From contig CM059578.1 in the NCBI GenBank assembly GCA_030386875.1, positions 20,445,009 to 20,509,008 on the forward strand: a stretch of DNA of 64,000 nucleotides, in the 5' to 3' direction. Under the pieces are notes generated by a model. That model saw only the letters and a list, made by a program, of their open reading frames with translations. It ran no database searches and was not told the origin of the DNA. The position numbers and the translations under genes are program-made. Every line of letters begins with the position of its first letter. The stretch's first letter is position 1. Positions 56,088 through 64,000 of this stretch are shown here, one piece after another. The stretch is from Morinoia aosen (Eukaryota > Arthropoda > Malacostraca > Amphipoda > Talitridae).

Positions 56088-56226
56088 ACCCACAAGCTCT
56101 GCACTCTCTACTCTTTTAATTCTGGTTTCCACTTTACACTCAGTACGATGGTCACAAGTCTTTACGCATCCACTGTCACCACGCAACTCACTTTTGTCCG
56201 CGTATTTACCCACGCCATGTTCCACG
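56088..56226 (-). promoter_or_regulatory. 5' UTR / probable internal promoter of the LINE
   Basis: A 139-bp leader between the inferred 5' end and the ORF1 start. I-type elements carry an internal RNA polymerase II promoter here; no specific motif is claimed. Confidence 0.4.
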
Positions 56227-56234
56227 ATCGGAAA

Positions 56235-57060
56235 TTGCCAAATAATCCGCAATGGATTGCCAGCAGATCCTGTGAGTGAGTATGCAAAAGATTATTCATG
56301 TTAGAATTTAGAGACCTGTGGATGACTGGAGTTTAATAAATCCTGGAGGTGTATGGCCTGAGTGGGACTGCAAGAGGTGGAAGAAAGAGATTGAGAGGCA
56401 AACAAAAGAGTATGGATTGAATAAGTGGAGGCTTAAGCTCATTTTACACTAGCGGTGTGGAGCGACGGTGTGGAGCGACAGTGACCTTGCAATAGCTCCG
56501 CCCACGAGAGGATTGAGCGTCAGTGCACACCGACTTGCTTTTACATTGACGCTCAATACAACGCTCCTTCCCGAGAGACAGCAATCGTCACGCAGGGCTC
56601 CCCCTCCTGGGTTTGTCCATCGAGATCTTGTTTTTTTTTCGATCCCTCCTGGGTTGCTAGGTTAAATTTTTGATCTATTGCTAAATATTTTTTTAATCAA
56701 GTCAGACAGTAAATTCATCATTAACTGCAGTAAATTTAATGATGCAGTCAAGAATTATTGTTTCAACACCGCTTGCAAATGAATATCTGATTCAAAACCA
56801 CGCCTATCGGATAGGGTAGAACGTGTTCAATCTGTTTCTCGATCTTAAAAACGCGTAACGAACGGGTATCTTACGAACTTGCAAGCCCGGCCAAGCCAGG
56901 GATAGCCGGCGCTTCACTTGCGTTGCTTCGATTTGCTTGGCACGTTGCAGTGAGATGACACTCATTTTGATCGTAAAACTGGTCGTGCATTCCTTTAAAT
57001 GAAGGCCTAAAAATTAATTTTTTTAATCATTCGAATTTTCATATTATTGCCGCACTAGTA
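56235..57060. other. Non-coding, with a Harbinger-like terminus candidate
   Basis: CATTTTACACTAGCGGTGTG at about 56438-56457, followed by GAGCGAC repeats, resembles PIF/Harbinger ends. No inverted partner was found to 59000. Confidence 0.35.
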
Positions 57061-57344
57061 TTCAAAATGTCTAGCCCTCCAAAAACGATGTCTAAAAAGA
57101 GGTATACGCAGTCTTTCAAAGATGAATGGTTAATGGTAGGAATGAAAAACCTGTCACGGTTGGAAGCTTAAACCGAAATTGGTACGAGATGTCATCAACA
57201 GACTATGTCACCAGCGTTATGAAAAGCGCCTTGGACAACAGAAAAGTCGACTTAATATTAAAATTTGCGCTGCAGAAGAGAATTAGGAGGAAAAACAGGA
57301 ATAAAACCAGCATTACCGTCATTGGTTCTACAGACGAATGTTAA
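57061..57344 (+). pseudogene. Short coding relic, unidentified
   Basis: From ATG at 57061 the frame reads 'MSSPPKTMSKKRYTQSFKDE' and 'WLMVGMKNLSRLEA' before a stop near 57163. Another frame stays open 57126-57344. The KKRYTQSFKDEWL start resembles N-termini of some transposon-derived BED/hAT-like proteins, but the family cannot be established. Coding potential is not proven. Confidence 0.3.
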
Positions 57345-57771
57345 CTTTTACTTTTTTTCTTATGGAAACTACTCTTCTACGTTTATTTTTAACGAATCTG
57401 GATTTTTTCATGTTCAATCTAGGTTTATCTAAACATTTTCAGTGGGAGCCCTGATCGTCAGTATTGCTCTTGCAATACAGGCAGAATACTTGGCAGAACA
57501 ATTTGCAGAAGTATTTACAGAATATTTTGCAGAAGTAAACAGCTAATATTCTAAAAAACTTTAATACTACCCAATTACCTTCAAAAAAACACTGAAAATA
57601 GAAAGAAAAAATAAATACCAACTACTAATTTGTAGGTGAACATTTTTACTTCTGCTCTAATATGCACAATCTTCTGATGACACCTGCCGAATGTTTTTCG
57701 TCTATTTGAAGTACTTTCCTGAGAGCAATGCACACTGTATAATTTTAATTGCACTGTAATTAATTTTGCGT
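57345..57771. other. Non-coding stretch
   Basis: Low-complexity AGAATATTTGCAGAAGT-like repeats around 57480-57540; no gene. Confidence 0.4.
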
Positions 57772-58050
57772 TCACACACGCTGTGTGTGTTTCTCTGATT
57801 TTTTGAATAGTGAAAGCTGTTTCCTATCTTGGCCTCTCAGTGTTTGAATTTTCACTTTAACCATTGAAATATTATAATTTGGGAAGTGAGATGCTATACT
57901 TTTAAAAGCATCTTCTTTGGACACTCTGTTTTTATTCTCCGAGAGCTTAACGTTCCATAAACAAGGAATTTCTTTACATTTTTCGATTGGAGTTTCCATT
58001 TCTTCTTTGCTCCATAATATGTAAGCCATCACTACACATGCTTGTAGCAT
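57772..58050 (-). pseudogene. MADF-domain protein fragment
   Basis: 92 residues: 'WSKEEMETPIEKCKEIPCLW' then 'NRVSKEDAFKSIASHF' and 'MVKVKIQTLRGQ', matching the MADF fold (LI-x-hPcLWn, YknR, AW-x2-IA, k-x-kwk-x-LR). MADF proteins bind DNA and include host regulators and accessory proteins of PIF/Harbinger transposons. The fragment lacks a transposase partner within the window. It may be a single exon or a transposon relic; position near a Harbinger-like end (56438) favours the latter. Confidence 0.55.
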
Positions 58051-59543
58051 ACCGCTACATAGGCGTAAAAATTAGAAATTTGCCATTCATACTTAAATAA
58101 ATTAATTAGTAGCATTAAAAATCTTACTCTAATTTATTATTAATTATTTTCTACTTCTAATTCCTAAGCATTGAAGTTTTTGTGTAAATGCATGAAATAA
58201 TAAAAATAACACTTGACATTTTTCGAGAGAGAAGCCCTCTGGTGGCAACACTGCGCAGTTGCGCGTCTCTTCTTTCAAAAAGCCACTCTTACTCTGGCGT
58301 CTTTCTTTAGCGGTGTTACAGCAAATTCTCGTGAGTTTAAAAGTGTTAGAAAATAATCGTGTTCTTTCTTCGTTCTCGTGAGTAATCAATGTTAGAATAT
58401 AATCGTGTTTTATTCTTCGTGTTCAGTGAGTATTAATAGTTGACAGGCAGTGTGTTACGATACGTAGTTATGCGTGGGAATATTGAAGTAGCATGTTTTT
58501 CATTCAGTGTTGTTTTGCCTTTTCTCAACGTGACCATAGCGTAAAAAGATTGCGTCAGATGTGCATTGCATTTCCGTGTCATGATTTTATTATCAAAGCA
58601 TAATCATGTTCGTTCCTTTTCTTTACGATAATAGTATATACCTGCAGTTCCATTCATGATTCGATACTCGGAACGAACGCGGCTGAACTTGCCGGCTTTT
58701 CGTTGCCGATAGCGCTTTGTTTAATGGCGGAACCTCACACCGTCGTCTCTTGTCACTACTCTGTGATTATAAATACTATAGGCATGTGTCATAGTTACAT
58801 TTATTCTTTTTGTTATAAACCGACTCGCAGTAGTCTTAAATTACGAAAAGTATTCCTGTCTATGCTTGCTGAGTTTTGGAATTCCATTTCTTAATTCCAT
58901 ACTCTTTTGGAAACCTTTACGTAAACGCCCTTATTTCAATAGAGAAACATTCCAATGAAAATTAATTTAACTCATCGCATTCTTGTGACAAAGAACACTC
59001 ATTACCATCTGCCTATCTTGAGTGTGTGCAAATTGCTGGCGGCTCTGGCTGAGGCCGACGCGTACAGTCGCCGGCTAAATCGCCACACGGAACTCTCATG
59101 CATTCGTGTTTTCCTTCTTCGCGTATTTTCCGCCTGTGAAATCAACGCTTAGGTTTTTTTTCCTTTTCCTTTTTCTTTTATTATTTGGGATATATATTAT
59201 TCCTTAAATTACTTTAGTATTGCAAATGATATCTACCAGGATTTTTAGTAGGAATTATATCCATGAACTTTAGGATTTTTATGTTTTTTTTTACTGCTTT
59301 CAAAAGTGCAGTCACTTGATATTTTCACGATATTCCGTAGATCTCGTGTTTTACTTGCCCGTAGGCTCTGTAAGGAATCACGATCCTTATTACCGGAAAT
59401 TCTTAAACCTAATACTCAGATTTATTAAAGCCAGAGGCATTAGTGATTAAACAATTTATTTGTTGTTAAAATCTGTCAACCAAAAAAAACTCTGTCCTAT
59501 CTCTTTCTGAGTTTGCCAAAAGTGAGAATCCTAAAGTAGCTGG
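58051..59543. other. Non-coding stretch
   Basis: Contains two imperfect copies of a GTGTTAGAAAATAATCGTGT-type segment (58340 and 58391). No coding gene recognised. Confidence 0.4.
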
Positions 59544-60267
59544 TGTCAGACCTGTAGGAGTTTCTCGGATTTCTCCGTGTGGGAAGAGTTGTCATTATAT
59601 GTTGGATATTCAGTGGTGGAATGTCTTGATGTCTCTCCTGGAACGTTTCATCCAGCGTCTTGGACTCCTGTGCAGGACCTCTACATCATCGCCATACACA
59701 CAACCCTCACAGTTTTGAATCTCCCTGGGTTTCCTGAGTGCCATGCTAAATGCTATTCTCACATAAGCATTAACTTCTCACATAAGCAGTAACTTAACAT
59801 GCTCCCGTTAATGTGCTAAAGTGCTAATGTGCCGACTTGCTTCTGCTCACATGAGCCGGATTTAACTTGCTCACTCACACTCCATCTTATGTTGAGTCAT
59901 TAGTTCTACCTGAACTAAGTCACCGACCCTCGCTCAATTATCTCAAATTTGCCTAATTCAAGTTCCCAAATACAACTCACTCACCCCGCTTACTCCATCG
60001 TGTGACTGCCGTCGTCAACGCCAGCCTGGTCCTCCGGCACGGATTGCCCACCTAGACAAGCTCTCCGAGATCAAGATCCAAGCCAGTTTTCCTGGTTTCA
60101 TCTTCCAATAAACTCCACCGAAATTAAGCTGAGTCCAAAACCGTTTTTCATTTTCCCTCTCATAATTTTCCCAGATCACTATCGAGAATTGTTCGAGTTT
60201 CTTTTAGCCGTTCAAGAATTAATATTTACATGCAAACCACCCAACAGCGGTTAAAAAAAACCCGACA
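59544..60267 (+). repeat. Probable 5' LTR of Gypsy B
   Basis: TGTCAGACC at 59544 and CCCGACA at 60261-60267 give imperfect TG...CA termini, the latter one base before the primer-binding site. AATAAA at 60106-60111 is a plausible R-region polyadenylation signal. The left boundary is a guess, since the 3' LTR is outside. Confidence 0.4.
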
Positions 60268-60268
60268 C

Positions 60269-60286
60269 TGGTGCGATGGCCGGGAA
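60269..60286 (+). other. tRNA primer-binding site, Gypsy B
   Basis: TGGTGCGATGGCCGGGAA starts with TGG as expected for pairing to a tRNA 3' CCA. It resembles, with mismatches in the middle triplet, the complement of tRNA-Gly (TGGTGC..GGCCGGGAA). It lies just after the inferred LTR end. Confidence 0.55.
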
Positions 60287-60846
60287 ACTGTAAAAATAAA
60301 AAAACTAAACTCGAAGTTTGGGAGATTGTGAGAGGATAATGTTGGCGTATCATTGTAGTGATAAATTTTCCCATGTCGTAGTGGTTTGAGAGATTCCTGT
60401 GGATTTTGACCGTGCTAATCATTCTCTAAGCAGCTCTAACAAAAATTTTTTTTCAGCGTCAGCGCTATCCTGTCCTTGTTTGTTTGTTTTATGTGCCTCA
60501 GTAGGTAGGGAAAATATTTTTCATTTCCGTGCTTACGTGCATTCTGTCTACCGTAAAAATTCGCGTTTCCATTCTCCATTTTCCCTCCGTTTTTTTTTTT
60601 CAAACGTTATTGATTGATTGAGTAGGTAGGAGAATAAATTTTTTCACCTGCTTTAATTTTGCGCCTACGCAAATTGCCGCATACCGCAGAAATTTTTTCG
60701 CGTTTCCAATTTCATATTTCCTTCCTTCTGTTTCAACCTAACCTGAATGATTGAGTAGGTAAAGAATTAACGCAAACCCTTTCCACTTAATCCAAAGTTT
60801 TAGGCACTGATATCATTGATTGTGCATCCCAAAAGTGATCGCTAGC

Positions 60847-61818
60847 ATGCCTGACTCAGATAATGAAGATCGAGCCTCCTCAAAACCCATTAGGCTCCCG
60901 CCTTTTATTCCGGAGGACGCTCACACCTGGTTTCAACAGTGTGAAGCCGTGTTTAGGTATCATAAAATAATAAATGACATAGACAAATTCTATGCACTTG
61001 TCTCCGCCGCGCCCACAAAACTCTTGAATGACTCCAACGAAATCTTAGAAAACCCTCCACCTCTCAATCCTTACGGAATCTTGAAAGGCAAAATCTTGGC
61101 AAGGCTTCAGATGTCCGATGCGGACAAATTCCGAAGTCTTGTAGACGCCTCAGCTATTCCTTCTGTCTCTGTATCTTTCTCTCCCACTTCGCTAGTGAAA
61201 GAACTGCGGAAACTCGCTACGGGTGTTGCTGTAGCTGAGGGATTTCTGAAGGAAGTTTTCATGACTAAGCTTCCTCCGAACGTCCGTCCATTTCTGTAGC
61301 TAGCAGGGCCCGAGCAAACGTTAGAAAAACTAGCGGAGTCCGCAGAGACCGTGATGAGAAATATTAATTCGTCACGAGAACCGCAAGTTGCTTCCTTGAA
61401 TGTAGGAGCTACAAATTTTAGCCCGTCAAATACGGCGCAAAATCAATCCTCAGCCACAATAGATAAGATGCAGCAGGACATCGCCGAAATAAAGCAAGCT
61501 CTCCAAAATTTTCAAATAGGTCAGAGTGTGGCTCACATTCAGCAAAACCCAGGGAGATCCCAAAGCCACCAAAATGCCTACGACTATCCCTATGACTATC
61601 ACTCAAACTATCCTTCTCCTCCTCCTCAACGCTTTGATAGAGGTAGATCTTATGATAGGTCAAATCAAGACCGCCGCTTCAGGTCGCGCTCTCGTGATGC
61701 TAGTAGCAATTTATGCTGGTACCACATGAAATTTGGTGACCAAGCTCGCAAATGCGCCTCTAGATACTGTCCTCGTTATACCGAAATGACTTCGGGAAAC
61801 GCCATCAGCGACGCATAG
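60847..61818 (+). pseudogene. gag: Gypsy B gag (one in-frame stop)
   Basis: From ATG at 60847 the protein reads 'MPDSDNEDRASSKPIRLPPF' and 'HTWFQQCEAVFRYH', like gag capsids of insect Gypsy elements. It continues to 'TKLPPNVRPF', where TAG at 61297-61299 stops it; the same frame resumes ('LAGPEQTLEKLAESAE') and runs to TAG 61816-61818. The C-terminal part has an Arg/Ser/Tyr-rich tract and a cysteine cluster C-x5-HMKFGD..RKC near 61714. Function: particle formation. The single stop suggests recent inactivation, or readthrough. A -1 frameshift signal precedes the final stop. Confidence 0.85.
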
Positions 61819-64000
61819 TAGCGAGTACTGCGTTGCCTCATTCCCAGACTACTCGCCTCCTTACTATTCTCGATCCCGTCACCAAGTATCGATTTTTAAT
61901 AGATACTGGCTCCAGCGTGTCAATTATCCCAGCCACAGCAAAAGACAAAAACAACCCATCGTTGGCGACATTACGCGCCGCAAACGGCACGCCAATACCT
62001 TGCTACGGTGAAAGAATTTTAGAGTGCGGTCTGGGATTGAGGAGAAAATTCTGCTTTACCTTCATGATAGCTGATGTTCAAGAACCAATAATCGGTGCTG
62101 ACTTTCTAGCCAAATTTGGCATAGTTGTAGACGTTAAGAATCGGTGTATTAGGGACGAGGAGACACAGATCTCAATTCCCGCTTGTAGCATAACTAGAGC
62201 TAATGTCTTGCATTCCTTCTCGATTGCTTTCAAGGAGGAGTGCATGTTTGAACAAGAACTTAAAAATTTCCCAGCATTAACAAACCCTAACTTAGCTTCT
62301 AACAACATGCAAACATGCACAAAGCACTTCATAGAGACGCAAGGTCCGCCAGTTTTCTCCCGTGCTAGGCGACTGCCGCCTGACCGATTGGCGTTAGCTA
62401 AGAAAGAATTTGCGCGCTTACTCGAAGATGGCATCATCCGCACCTCCAAAAGCCCTTGGGCTAGCCCTCTTTTGCTAGTACCCAAGGCTAACGGTGAATT
62501 CAGACCGTGCGGGGAATTCCGCAGGTTGAACGCCGTTACTTTACCTGATCGATATCCTATTCCTTACCTTCACGATTTTAGTGCAAATTTGGAGGGAGCA
62601 CAAATTTTTTCTAAGATAGACCTTCAGTCTGCCTTTCATCAAATTCCCTTGGATGAGTCTGCGATTCCTAAGACCGCGGTAATCACTCCGTTTGGTCTCT
62701 TCGAATTCTTAAAGATGCCATATGGCTTGAGGAACGCTCCTCAGACGTTCCAAAGGCACATGGCTGAAATTTTCTCTGATCTCACCTTCGCTTATGTCTA
62801 CCTAGACGACATCCTAGTGGCGTCCACAACCCCAGAGTTGCACAAAGACCATCTTAGGGTCGTTTTTCAAAGATTGTCCGACAATGGACTCCTCGTAAAT
62901 CCTGCAAAATGTGAGCTCGGAAAGCCATCACTGATTTACTTAGGTCATGAAATCTCTAGCCTAGGTCTAAAACCTTTGCCTTCCAAAGTAGAAGTGATCA
63001 GAAACTTTCCTCTTCCACAGACCCAGAAGGAACTAAGAAGGTTCCTAGGTTCTGTTAACTTCTACCATCGTTTCATACGCAACTGTGCTCAAACTTTAGC
63101 GCCTTTGTCTGACCTCCTCGAACCGAAACGTAAAGGCAAATCTATTGAGGTAAAATGGACAGAAGAAGCGCGCAAAGCTTTTGAGACAATCAAGACCAAA
63201 TTAGCTTCCGCGACGGAATTATCCTACCCTATTGCTAACGCTGATTTCAGCCTCGTTGTGGACGCATCCAGTACCGCCGTAGGTGCTGTGTTGCAACAAC
63301 AAGTAGGTGCTAACATCTCTCCTCTTGCTTTCTTTTCAAAAAAACTGTCGCCCACTGAGCGTGGTTATAGCGCGTTCGGTAGGGAACTTCTTGCTATCTA
63401 CATATCTGTGAGACACTTTCGCTATGCTCTAGAGGCGAGGGAGTTTGTGATCTACACAGATCACAAACCTCTGACCTCAGCGATCAAAATGCCTTCTGAA
63501 AGACATTCCCCTAGGGAAGCTCGACACTTGTCGTTTATAAGTCAGTTTACCACTGACATCCGTTTCATAAAAGGGTTGGACAATACTGTTGCTGATTGTC
63601 TTTCCAGAATTAATTCTGTCCAAACCGGTGGTGAAATCACCTTCGGCAACATTGAAAGAGCGCAGAAGGAGGACCCTGAACTTCAGGACCTTCTCAAACC
63701 TTCTAACACTTCCCTTCCAAAACTAACCTTGGTTGACGGCGTGTATCGTGATGCCGAGCGACTTTCTCGTTTGTATCTTCCTGCGACGCTCCGCAGAGTA
63801 GCTGTCCTCCACTACCATTCCCTCTCTCACCCTGGTATTAACCGTACATTGCGTTTGATTTCTGATCGTTACGTCTGGCCAGCGATGCGTAAGGAGGTCA
63901 AGCAAATTGTGCAAAATTGCCATGCGTGTCAGAGTAGTAAGGTGGTGAAACATAATCGTGCGGCGCTGCAGAGTTGTGCATTCACCGGTCACAAGTTTGA
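61764..64000 (+). CDS. pol: Gypsy B pol: protease, reverse transcriptase, RNase H, integrase (partial)
   Basis: Codons begin at positions divisible by 3; the frame is -1 relative to gag and has no ATG near its start. It opens after TAG 61761-61763 and is stop-free to the window edge (checked codon by codon). Protease 'FLIDTGSSVSII' at about 61893. RT: 'WASPLLLVPK', 'FSKIDLQSAFHQI', 'PYGLRNAPQTFQRHM' and the YxDD box 'YVYLDDILV' (about 62792-62818). RNase H: 'VVDASSTAVGAVL', 'FGRELLAIY', 'IYTDHKPL' and 'VADCLSRI'. Integrase zinc region 'HYHSLSHPG' and 'NCHACQ' at the end; the DDE core is outside. It is expressed by frameshifting from gag. No defects seen. Confidence 0.93.
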   Translation, partial: MLSSLYRNDFGKRHQRRIVASTALPHSQTTRLLTILDPVTKYRFLIDTGSSVSIIPATAKDKNNPSLATLRAANGTPIPCYGERILECGLGLRRKFCFTFMIADVQEPIIGADFLAKFGIVVDVKNRCIRDEETQISIPACSITRANVLHSFSIAFKEECMFEQELKNFPALTNPNLASNNMQTCTKHFIETQGPPVFSRARRLPPDRLALAKKEFARLLEDGIIRTSKSPWASPLLLVPKANGEFRPCGEFRRLNAVTLPDRYPIPYLHDFSANLEGAQIFSKIDLQSAFHQIPLDESAIPKTAVITPFGLFEFLKMPYGLRNAPQTFQRHMAEIFSDLTFAYVYLDDILVASTTPELHKDHLRVVFQRLSDNGLLVNPAKCELGKPSLIYLGHEISSLGLKPLPSKVEVIRNFPLPQTQKELRRFLGSVNFYHRFIRNCAQTLAPLSDLLEPKRKGKSIEVKWTEEARKAFETIKTKLASATELSYPIANADFSLVVDASSTAVGAVLQQQVGANISPLAFFSKKLSPTERGYSAFGRELLAIYISVRHFRYALEAREFVIYTDHKPLTSAIKMPSERHSPREARHLSFISQFTTDIRFIKGLDNTVADCLSRINSVQTGGEITFGNIERAQKEDPELQDLLKPSNTSLPKLTLVDGVYRDAERLSRLYLPATLRRVAVLHYHSLSHPGINRTLRLISDRYVWPAMRKEVKQIVQNCHACQSSKVVKHNRAALQSCAFTGHKF
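61794..61856 (+). promoter_or_regulatory. -1 ribosomal frameshift cassette (slippery heptamer plus stem/pseudoknot)
   Basis: GGGAAAC at 61794-61800 is in the gag frame as G GGA AAC, a classical slippery site, within the 52-nt gag/pol overlap. After a 7-nt spacer, GCGACGCA (61808-61815) pairs with TGCGTTGC (61829-61836), 8 bp with one G-U. The loop's GCGAG (61821-61825) can pair with CTCGC (61852-61856), giving an H-type pseudoknot. The gag stop lies in the loop. Pairings are by inspection, without an energy calculation. Confidence 0.8.

Larger units (their letters stand above)
50284..56226 (-). mobile_element. Complete I-superfamily (I/Nimb-like) non-LTR retrotransposon
   Basis: About 5.94 kb, minus strand: short 5' UTR, ORF1 with three zinc knuckles, ORF2 with endonuclease, RT and RNase H, 3' UTR and a (TTG)n tail (plus-strand AAC repeats, 50281-50307). 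ATCGGAAA directly abuts the tail (50276-50283) and recurs at 56227-56234, a likely target duplication that fixes the 5' end at 56226. Both ORFs are uninterrupted, so this copy could be active. RNase H in ORF2 favours the I superfamily over Jockey. Confidence 0.88.
59544..64000 (+). mobile_element. Ty3/Gypsy LTR retrotransposon B, 5' part (runs off right edge)
   Basis: Order: probable 5' LTR, primer-binding site, leader, gag with zinc-binding C-terminus, then pol with protease, RT, RNase H and the start of integrase. Pol follows RNase H with integrase, the Ty3/Gypsy order. Pol is fully open to the edge; gag has one stop. The 3' part and any env lie outside. Confidence 0.9.

Overview
The window looks like arthropod nuclear DNA, most likely from an insect with a large, repeat-rich genome. 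Evidence: AT-rich intergenic sequence, spliced coding exons, TTAGG-like degenerate satellite, and remains of almost every eukaryotic transposon class (Ty3/Gypsy, I-type and other non-LTR elements, Penelope-like, Tc1/mariner, DD41D, piggyBac, TTAA-flanked MITEs, tRNA-derived SINEs, foldbacks). Nothing bacterial is present. The species cannot be named from sequence alone.

Only one convincing host gene is visible: a minus-strand C2H2 zinc-finger gene. Three exons can be joined in frame (12618-12488, 12284-12129, 10515-9595). The 5' exons were not found.

Layout. 1-6177: 3' part of a Ty3/Gypsy element (integrase, long tail, probable 1.6-kb 3' LTR). Its integrase is split by a 1.2-kb insertion with an 8-bp target duplication, and it carries a tRNA-SINE. 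6245-8375: non-LTR remnants on the minus strand. 8388-8970: foldback element with a 12-bp target duplication. 9595-12618: zinc-finger gene. 13250-13960: second copy of the same ORF1 remnant. 14.3-20.2 kb: short interspersed repeats and two abutting TTAA-flanked elements. 21.2-22.1 kb: endonuclease remnant. 25.8-26.5 kb: damaged Tc1-like transposase. 27.1-28.9 kb: interspersed repeat and Penelope-like remnant. 29.9-33.5 kb: more TTAA elements and a solo LTR. 34159-35648: complete DD41D transposon with identical 166-bp inverted repeats, sitting in TTAGG-like satellite. 36953-38140: another TTAA element. 38.4-43.6 kb: AT-rich satellite array that changes orientation and is interrupted by a complete piggyBac element. 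44.0-49.3 kb: nested foldback repeats. 50.28-56.23 kb: complete, apparently intact I-superfamily retrotransposon. 57.8-58.1 kb: MADF-domain fragment. 59.5-64.0 kb: a second Ty3/Gypsy element with an open pol ORF and a textbook -1 frameshift signal, running off the right edge.

The genes do not form a pathway; the region is a transposon graveyard with four recent-looking insertions (DD41D, piggyBac, I-type LINE, right-hand Gypsy). The most notable signals are the gag-pol frameshift cassette at 61794, the DD41D element, the I-type element with an ATGA ORF overlap, and a structurally related set of TTAA-flanked non-coding elements built from inverted internal modules.
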